Source: UBA7803 sp041690675
Lineage (GTDB): Bacteria > Pseudomonadota > Gammaproteobacteria > Pseudomonadales > Azotimanducaceae
NCBI GenBank assembly: GCA_041690675.1
Contig: JAWLGU010000132.1
Span: forward strand, 1-7,618
Reading direction: 5' to 3'
DNA: 7,618 nt
Within the stretch, counting starts at the first letter, position 1. Every line of letters begins with the position of its first letter. Made by a program: the position numbers and the translations under genes. The notes beneath the pieces were generated by a model. The model made no database searches and had not been told where the DNA came from. It saw nothing but the letters and a program-made list of their open reading frames with translations. Positions 1 through 7,618 of the stretch are shown here, piece after piece.

Positions 1-95
1 AGCGCCGCCGTCAACGTCGTCTTCCCATGGTCCACGTGACCAATCGTCCCCACGTTCACGTGCGGCTTCGTACGCTCAAATTTCGCTTTGGACAT
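1..95 (-). CDS. tuf: Elongation factor Tu, N-terminal fragment (cut by window edge)
   Basis: Reading leftward from an ATG at 95-93, the 31 complete codons visible begin MSKAKFERTKPHVNVGTIGH and continue through the P-loop GHVDHGKT, the G1 motif of EF-Tu, then TLTAA before the window ends. EF-Tu is the cytoplasmic GTPase that carries aminoacyl-tRNA to the ribosomal A site. EF-G shares the G1 motif but not this N-terminus, so the identification is firm despite the short fragment. The gene follows fusA after 44 bases in the same direction, the usual last position of the str operon. Many gammaproteobacteria carry a second, nearly identical tuf elsewhere; this one is the fusA-linked copy (tufA position). 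Nothing can be said about the rest of the protein. Confidence 0.97.
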   Translation of the reverse strand, partial: MSKAKFERTKPHVNVGTIGHVDHGKTTLTAA

Positions 96-102
96 GGTTG
101 GT

Positions 103-113
103 ACCTATCTCCC
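103..113 (-). promoter_or_regulatory. Ribosome binding region of tuf
   Basis: In the fusA-tuf gap the minus strand reads GGGAGATAGGT before the ATG at 95. The AGGT part lies about 7 bases from the start codon and the stronger GGGAG part about 13 bases away. The near copy has the normal spacing, so either or both may pair with 16S rRNA. No independent promoter is evident in this 44-base gap, which fits co-transcription with fusA. Confidence 0.55.
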
Positions 114-139
114 GTGTTCTGCTTGGTTCGTTGCTTGCG

Positions 140-2251
140 TCACTGCTGCTGGATGATGCCCGCGGCGATGTTGTCCGGCACCTCGGCATAGCGCTCGAAC
201 TCCATCACGTAGGTGGCACGGCCCTGGGTGGCACTGCGCAGGTCGGTGGAGTATCCGAACATCTCCGACAGCGGCACTTCCGCGCGCACGATCTTGCCGG
301 CAGGGTTCTCGTCCATGCCCTGGATGAGCCCCCGGCGCCGGTTCAGGTCGCCCACCACATCCCCCATGTAGTCTTCGGGGGTCACCACTTCCACGGCCAT
401 GATGGGCTCGAGCAGCACCGGCTTGGCCTTCAGGGCCCCGGCCTTGAGGGCCATGGAGCCGGCGATCTTGAACGCCATCTCGGACGAGTCCACCTCGTGG
501 AACGAGCCGTCGAACAGGGTGGCCTGGACGTCGATGAGGGGATAACCCGCCAGCACGCCGTTCTGCATCTGCTCCTGGATGCCCTTGTCCACCGCGGGAA
601 TGTATTCCCGGGGCACCACGCCGCCGACGATCTCGTCGACGAACTCGTAGTGCACCGGCTCTTCCTCACCCTCCTCGTGGCGGATGGGCTCGAGCCGGAG
701 CCAGACGTGGCCATACTGACCACGGCCACCGGACTGGCGGACGAACTTGCCTTCGATTTCCACGGAGCTGCGAATGGTCTCGCGGTATGCGACCTGGGGC
801 TTGCCGATGTTGGCCTCGACGCCGAACTCGCGCCGCATGCGGTCGACGATGATGTCCAGGTGCAGCTCGCCCATGCCGGAGATGATGGTCTGCCCCGACT
901 CCTCGTCGGTCCGCACCCTAAACGACGGGTCCTCCTGAGCCAGCTTGCCCAGCGCCACACCCATCTTCTCCTGGTCCGCCTTGGACTTGGGCTCCACGGC
1001 CACCGAGATCACCGGCTCCGGGAACTCCATGCGCTCCAGGGTGATCACGTTGTTCATGGCGCACAGGGTGTCACCGGTGGTGACGTCCTTCAGACCGATG
1101 GCGGCGGCGATGTCGCCGGCACGCACCTCCTTGATCTCGTTGCGGTGGTTGGAGTGCATCTGCACCATCCGGCCCACCCGCTCGCGCTTGCCCTTCACCG
1201 GGTTGTACACCTGGTCCCCCGAGGACAGCACTCCGGAGTACACGCGGAAGAAAGTCAGCGTACCGACGAACGGATCGGTGGCGATCTTGAACGCCAGCGC
1301 CGCGAACGGAGCGTCGTCGTCGGCCACCCGCGTCTCCACGGTCTCACCGTCTTCGAGCACCCCCTCGATGGCCCGCACCTCGGTCGGGGCCGGCAGGTAC
1401 TCCACCACGGCGTCCAACATGGCCTGCACGCCCTTGTTCTTAAAGGCCGAGCCGCACAGGGCCGGAACGATCTCGTTGGCGAGCGTGCGGATACGCAGCC
1501 CCTTCTTGATGTCGGCCTCGGAGAGGTCACCTTCCTCGAGGTACTTCTCCATGAGCTCCTCGTTGGCCTCCGCGGCGGCCTCCACCATCTGCTCGCGCCA
1601 GTGGGCGGCGAGATCCGCCATGTCCTCGGGGATGTCCGCCAGGTCGTAGGTGAGCCCCTGATCCGCTTCGTTCCAGAGAATGGCCTTCATCCGCACCAGA
1701 TCGACGACGCCCTTGAAGTCCTCCTCGGCGCCGATGGCGAGCTGAACGGGCACCGGGTTGGCGCCCAGGCGCTGCTTGATCTGCGCCACCACCCGCAGGA
1801 AGTCCGCGCCAGCGCGGTCCATCTTGTTGACGAAGACGATGCGGGGCACCTCGTACTTGTTCGCCTGACGCCATACCGTCTCCGACTGCGGCTCCACCCC
1901 GGAGGTGCCGCAGAAGACCACCACCGCGCCGTCGAGCACCCGGAGGCTGCGCTCCACCTCGATTGTGAAGTCAACGTGGCCGGGGGTGTCGATGATGTTC
2001 AGACGATGCTCGTCGAACTGCTGGTTCATACCGGACCAGAAGGTCGTCGTCGCGGCGGAGGTGATGGTGATGCCGCGCTCCTGTTCCTGCTCCATCCAGT
2101 CCATGGTGGCGGCGCCATCGTGGACCTCGCCGATCTTGTGGGACAGGCCGGTATAGAACAGCACCCTTTCCGTCGTGGTCGTCTTGCCGGCGTCCACGTG
2201 GGCTGCGATGCCGAAATTCCGGTATCGCGAGATAGGGGTTTTGCGAGCCAT
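140..2251 (-). CDS. fusA: Elongation factor G (EF-G), translocation GTPase
   Basis: This cytoplasmic GTPase drives translocation of tRNA and mRNA after peptide-bond formation and, with ribosome recycling factor, splits post-termination ribosomes. The 703-residue product matches the family's usual length (about 700) and begins MARKTPISRYRNFGIAAHVD. The GTPase signatures are intact: G1 AHVDAGKTT at residues 17-25, switch I RGITI at 59-63, G3 DTPGH at 88-92, G4 NKMD at 142-145 and G5 CGSAF at 266-270. The domain IV signature SGGRGQYGHVW follows further on, and the C-terminal domain V region with EPIMAVEV and GYSTDLRSATQGRA is complete. The start is supported by GGAG 7 bases upstream. It lies 54 bases after rpsG and 44 bases before tuf in the str operon. 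In E. coli, fusA translation is also lowered by S7 feedback acting upstream. No truncation or unusual motif is seen. Confidence 0.99.
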   Translation of the reverse strand: MARKTPISRYRNFGIAAHVDAGKTTTTERVLFYTGLSHKIGEVHDGAATMDWMEQEQERGITITSAATTTFWSGMNQQFDEHRLNIIDTPGHVDFTIEVERSLRVLDGAVVVFCGTSGVEPQSETVWRQANKYEVPRIVFVNKMDRAGADFLRVVAQIKQRLGANPVPVQLAIGAEEDFKGVVDLVRMKAILWNEADQGLTYDLADIPEDMADLAAHWREQMVEAAAEANEELMEKYLEEGDLSEADIKKGLRIRTLANEIVPALCGSAFKNKGVQAMLDAVVEYLPAPTEVRAIEGVLEDGETVETRVADDDAPFAALAFKIATDPFVGTLTFFRVYSGVLSSGDQVYNPVKGKRERVGRMVQMHSNHRNEIKEVRAGDIAAAIGLKDVTTGDTLCAMNNVITLERMEFPEPVISVAVEPKSKADQEKMGVALGKLAQEDPSFRVRTDEESGQTIISGMGELHLDIIVDRMRREFGVEANIGKPQVAYRETIRSSVEIEGKFVRQSGGRGQYGHVWLRLEPIRHEEGEEEPVHYEFVDEIVGGVVPREYIPAVDKGIQEQMQNGVLAGYPLIDVQATLFDGSFHEVDSSEMAFKIAGSMALKAGALKAKPVLLEPIMAVEVVTPEDYMGDVVGDLNRRRGLIQGMDENPAGKIVRAEVPLSEMFGYSTDLRSATQGRATYVMEFERYAEVPDNIAAGIIQQQ

Positions 2252-2256
2252 TGATG

Positions 2257-2262
2257 CTCTCC
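2257..2262 (-). promoter_or_regulatory. Ribosome binding site of fusA
   Basis: The minus strand reads GGAGAG ahead of the ATG at 2251, with GGAG ending 7 bases from the start. This supports the start giving MARKTPIS. Apart from a GC-only palindrome near the rpsG end, the rest of the 54-base gap holds nothing I can interpret. Confidence 0.75.
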
Positions 2263-2305
2263 GTTAGGTCTTGATGTGGATTTGGCGTCGGCGGCCGGCC
2301 GGGCG

Positions 2306-2776
2306 TCAGTACCGGTAGTGGGAGAACGCCTTGTTGGCTTCCGCCATGCGATGGGTGTCCTCACGCTTCTTCACGGCGCTGCCGCGGCCTTCCGCGGCAT
2401 CCATGAATTCGCCGGCGAGACGCGCGGCCATGGACTTCTCGCCCCGCTTGCGCGCGCTGTCCACGATCCAGCGCATGGCCAGAGCCTGGCGCCGGGACGG
2501 CCGCACTTCCACGGGCACCTGATAGGTGGCGCCGCCGACCCGGCGGGCCTTCACCTCGACGTACGGAGCCACGGCCTCCAAAGCCTTCTCGAACACCTCC
2601 ACCGGGTTTGCGACCCCGCGCCCCTCGATACGGGACAATGCCCCGTAGACGATGCGCTCGGCCACGGCTTTCTTGCCGCTGACCATGACGTGGTTGATGA
2701 ACTTGGCCACCGTCTGGTTGTGGTACTTGGGATCGGGAAGAATCTCCCGCTTGGCGACGATGCGACGTCTCGGCAT
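2306..2776 (-). CDS. rpsG: 30S ribosomal protein S7
   Basis: S7 is a primary binder of the 3' major domain of 16S rRNA. It nucleates assembly of the 30S head and lies near the E-site tRNA and mRNA exit. The 156-residue protein begins MPRRRIVAKREILPDPKYHN and ends AFSHYRY. It is the usual family length (156 in E. coli B, 179 in K-12 through a C-terminal extension). The basic N-terminus and the signature region KFINHVMVSGKKAVAERIVY are present, as is the conserved GGATYQVPVEVRPSRR segment. An AAGGAG sequence 9 bases upstream fixes the start. The gene lies between rpsL (142-base gap) and fusA (54-base gap). In E. coli S7 is the autogenous translational repressor of this operon, binding the rpsL-rpsG intercistronic mRNA; a stem-loop here at 2806-2842 is a candidate for the same role. 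Confidence 0.99.
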   Translation of the reverse strand: MPRRRIVAKREILPDPKYHNQTVAKFINHVMVSGKKAVAERIVYGALSRIEGRGVANPVEVFEKALEAVAPYVEVKARRVGGATYQVPVEVRPSRRQALAMRWIVDSARKRGEKSMAARLAGEFMDAAEGRGSAVKKREDTHRMAEANKAFSHYRY

Positions 2777-2785
2777 GGTTCAAAG

Positions 2786-2791
2786 CTCCTT
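2786..2791 (-). promoter_or_regulatory. Ribosome binding site of rpsG
   Basis: The minus strand carries AAGGAG with 9 bases before the rpsG ATG at 2776, a strong Shine-Dalgarno match. It lies 14 bases downstream of the nested stem-loop at 2806-2842. That structure does not itself bury the site, but a protein bound there could block ribosome access. Confidence 0.85.
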
Positions 2792-2805
2792 GGCTTCAGG
2801 TTGAT

Positions 2806-2842
2806 CCCGGAAGGCGCCCGGTGACGGGTCACCGGGTCCGGG
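2806..2842 (-). promoter_or_regulatory. Nested stem-loop before rpsG, candidate S7 feedback site
   Basis: The minus-strand transcript can form an inner hairpin of 8 bp (CCCGGTGA with TCACCGGG around the tetraloop CCCG, at 2817-2836). This is extended by an outer 6-bp helix, CCCGGA (2842-2837) with TCCGGG (2811-2806), with a one-sided 5-base bulge CGCCU between the helices. All pairs are Watson-Crick and mostly G-C. No U-run follows, so it is not an intrinsic terminator. In E. coli the rpsL-rpsG intercistronic mRNA is bound by S7 to repress translation of rpsG and fusA; position here agrees with that role, but sequence homology to the E. coli site was not established. Confidence 0.5.
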
Positions 2843-2886
2843 CCTTACTGGAACAGATTTTTCAGGTCTGTCGATTGCGAATGAGG

Positions 2887-2902
2887 GCGGCATTCTAGCC
2901 GC
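2887..2902 (-). repeat. Small hairpin with TAGAAT loop, 16 bases after rpsL
   Basis: The minus strand reads GCGGC-TAGAAT-GCCGC, a 5-bp GC stem with a 6-base loop, in the rpsL-rpsG gap. No T-run follows, so termination is unlikely. The loop resembles a -10 hexamer, but nothing like a -35 lies 16-18 bases upstream. It might be part of a larger intercistronic fold together with the stem-loop at 2806-2842. Confidence 0.35.
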
Positions 2903-2918
2903 TGGGTCCTCGCTGCAG

Positions 2919-3290
2919 TTACTTGGGCCGCTTGGCCCCGTACTTCGAGCGACGCTGCCGGCGATCCGACACGCCGGACGTATCCAGGGTTCCGCGCACC
3001 GTGTGGTAGCGCACCCCCGGGAGATCCTTTACCCGGCCGCCGCGAATCAGCACCACCGAGTGCTCCTGCAGGTTGTGGCCCTCGCCACCGATGTAGGAGG
3101 TGACCTCGTAGCCGTTGGTCAGGCGGACCCGGCAGACCTTGCGGAGCGCCGAGTTCGGCTTCTTCGGCGTAGTGGTGTACACCCGGGTGCACACGCCCCG
3201 TTTCTGCGGGCTGCCCTGCAGGGCAGGCACGATGTTCTTGTCGACTTTGCGCTTGCGCGGCTTACGAACGAGCTGGCTTATTCTCGCCAT
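2919..3290 (-). CDS. rpsL: 30S ribosomal protein S12
   Basis: S12 lies at the 30S decoding centre, monitors codon-anticodon pairing and influences accuracy; it is the classical streptomycin-resistance locus. The 123-residue product (E. coli 124) begins MARISQLVRKPRKRK and aligns without gaps to E. coli S12, ending KYGAKRPK. The loop TTTPKKPNSALRKVCRVRL has lysine at position 43 (mature K42). GGRVKDLPGVRYHTVRG has K88 (mature K87) and D89, the aspartate methylthiolated by RimO in E. coli. These are wild-type residues, so no canonical streptomycin-resistance substitution is present. The frame is open upstream to a TTG at 3401, but GGAG 5 bases before 3290 and the family N-terminus fix the start at 3290. 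It is the first gene of the str operon here, 175 bases after rpoC. Confidence 0.99.
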   Translation of the reverse strand: MARISQLVRKPRKRKVDKNIVPALQGSPQKRGVCTRVYTTTPKKPNSALRKVCRVRLTNGYEVTSYIGGEGHNLQEHSVVLIRGGRVKDLPGVRYHTVRGTLDTSGVSDRRQRRSKYGAKRPK

Positions 3291-3295
3291 ACTAA

Positions 3296-3299
3296 CTCC
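3296..3299 (-). promoter_or_regulatory. Ribosome binding site of rpsL (fixes the start)
   Basis: GGAG on the minus strand lies 5 bases before the ATG at 3290. It decides this start over an in-frame TTG at 3401, which would add 37 residues unlike any S12. The site immediately follows the T6 run (3300-3305), so the leader structure just upstream could affect ribosome access as well as transcription. Confidence 0.8.
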
Positions 3300-3346
3300 A
3301 AAAAATCGGTCGGGGCGTCCCCACTGGTCCCCCCCGGCGAGGCCGG
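3300..3346 (-). promoter_or_regulatory. Possible transcription attenuator in the rpsL leader
   Basis: On the minus strand, CGGGGGG (3336-3330) can pair with CCCC-GA-CCG (3315-3307), giving 7 bp with a 2-base bulge. An A and six T residues (3300-3305) follow directly, as in an intrinsic terminator. A competing hairpin, CCGGC-CTC-GCCGG (3346-3334), uses the first three bases of the terminator's 5' arm, so the two exclude each other. A third local option, GGGG-ACG-CCCC (3322-3312), also competes. Attenuator-like rpsL leaders have been predicted in pseudomonads (Rfam family rpsL_psuedo). The bulge and the 14-base loop weaken the case, and the signal that would switch it is unknown. Confidence 0.35.
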
Positions 3347-3361
3347 TTAGGCCCCCGTTCA

Positions 3362-3391
3362 GCAGGCGCGCGATTCTAATCGCGCGCCTGC
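3362..3391. repeat. Perfect 13-bp inverted repeat overlapping the str -10 region
   Basis: Bases 3362-3374 (GCAGGCGCGCGAT) are the exact reverse complement of 3379-3391, separated by four bases TCTA. In a minus-strand transcript this would be a very stable hairpin, but no T-run follows, so intrinsic termination of rpoC transcripts is not indicated. The central AT-rich part contains the TAGAAT hexamer of the proposed str promoter, and the arms form its spacer and discriminator. It may be an operator, or a structure formed only by read-through rpoC transcripts. Confidence 0.8.
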
Positions 3392-3401
3392 CAGGAAGCA
3401 A
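3366..3401 (-). promoter_or_regulatory. Candidate sigma-70-type promoter of the str operon
   Basis: On the minus strand, TTGCTT (3401-3396) is followed by exactly 17 bases and then TAGAAT (3378-3373), a 5-of-6 match to TATAAT; the -35 matches 3 of 6. Transcription would start near 3366, leaving a leader of about 75 bases before rpsL. The sequence right after the -10 is CGCGCGCC, a GC-rich discriminator of the kind associated with ppGpp/DksA repression of ribosomal promoters, so growth-rate and stringent control is a reasonable inference. The genes may also be read from the rpoBC transcript, since no terminator follows rpoC. Confidence 0.6.
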
Positions 3402-3406
3402 TCGTC

Positions 3407-3463
3407 ATAGCGCCAGGCGGTAGCGGCGGCTACGCAGTAGCGGCAGCCATCGCCGTAGCGCCC
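3407..3463. repeat. Four imperfect copies of RTAGCGSC between rpoC and the str promoter
   Basis: The plus strand carries ATAGCGCC at 3407, GTAGCGGC at 3420 and 3437, and GTAGCGCC at 3455, at intervals of 13, 17 and 18 bases. The array fills the space between the rpoC stop and the proposed -35. Part of it can fold (GTAGC 3420-3424 with GCTAC 3429-3433). It is not an AT-rich UP element. It could be a cluster of protein-binding sites or a small degenerate tandem repeat; I cannot name a regulator. Confidence 0.5.
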
Positions 3464-3465
3464 GA

Positions 3466-7618
<4,153 letters not shown>

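Noticed and set aside
98..2254. A 718-codon plus-strand open frame covering nearly all of fusA
   Set aside because: It is antisense to an unmistakable EF-G gene. Its translation is dominated by His, Leu, Gly, Val and Asp, as expected from complementing strongly G/C-ending codons. It has no family resemblance or domain signature.
2295..2302. CCGGCCGG palindrome in the rpsG-fusA gap
   Set aside because: It is too short and too GC-simple in a high-GC genome to be called a site, and no loop-forming hairpin of note results.
2795..2867. Direct repeat TTCAGGT at 2795-2801 and 2861-2867 in the rpsL-rpsG gap
   Set aside because: Seven bases occurring twice, 66 bases apart, is weak evidence; no regular arrangement or further copies accompany it.
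3362..3391. The 13-bp palindrome as the rpoC intrinsic terminator
   Set aside because: The stem is strong, but the minus strand continues TGAACGGGGG with no T-run, so an intrinsic terminator is not supported.
3291..3401. A 37-residue N-terminal extension of S12 starting at TTG 3401
   Set aside because: S12 proteins start at the MARISQ-like position, the Shine-Dalgarno lies before 3290, and the TTG is better explained as part of the -35 hexamer TTGCTT.

Overview
This window holds a contiguous piece of the core transcription and translation region of a bacterial chromosome, all on the minus strand. In transcription order it contains the distal part of rpoC (RNA polymerase beta-prime), then rpsL (S12), rpsG (S7), fusA (EF-G) and the first 31 codons of tuf (EF-Tu). 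This is the classical str operon placed directly behind rpoBC. High G+C, strong G/C preference at third codon positions, a beta-prime with the large proteobacterial trigger-loop insertion, and near gap-free colinearity of beta-prime and S12 with the E. coli proteins point to a high-GC gammaproteobacterium. A purple-sulfur or Ectothiorhodospiraceae-like lineage is possible, but that finer placement is a guess. The rpoC-rpsL linkage is normal in many gammaproteobacteria such as Pseudomonas, although E. coli separates the two.

Layout from the right edge to the left: rpoC enters from beyond base 7618, already about 20 residues into the protein, and stops at 3466. A 175-base gap (3291-3465) follows and is the richest non-coding stretch. 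It carries a fourfold short repeat, a promoter-like TTGCTT-17-TAGAAT pair whose -10 lies in a perfect 13-bp inverted repeat, a GC-rich discriminator, and a leader with a possible attenuator just before the rpsL ribosome binding site. rpsL is 2919-3290. The 142-base rpsL-rpsG gap (2777-2918) contains a small hairpin and a strong nested stem-loop ahead of rpsG, where the S7 translational feedback site lies in E. coli. rpsG (2306-2776), a 54-base gap, fusA (140-2251), a 44-base gap and tuf (from 95 leftward) complete the operon.

The genes supply RNA polymerase, two 30S proteins (the decoding-centre protein S12 and the head assembly protein S7) and the two elongation GTPases. Every visible family signature and catalytic motif is intact. 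No mobile element, CRISPR array, tRNA, defence gene or foreign segment is present, and I see no undescribed multi-gene system. What deserves a second look is confined to the two larger intergenic regions, which appear to hold the cis-regulation of the operon.
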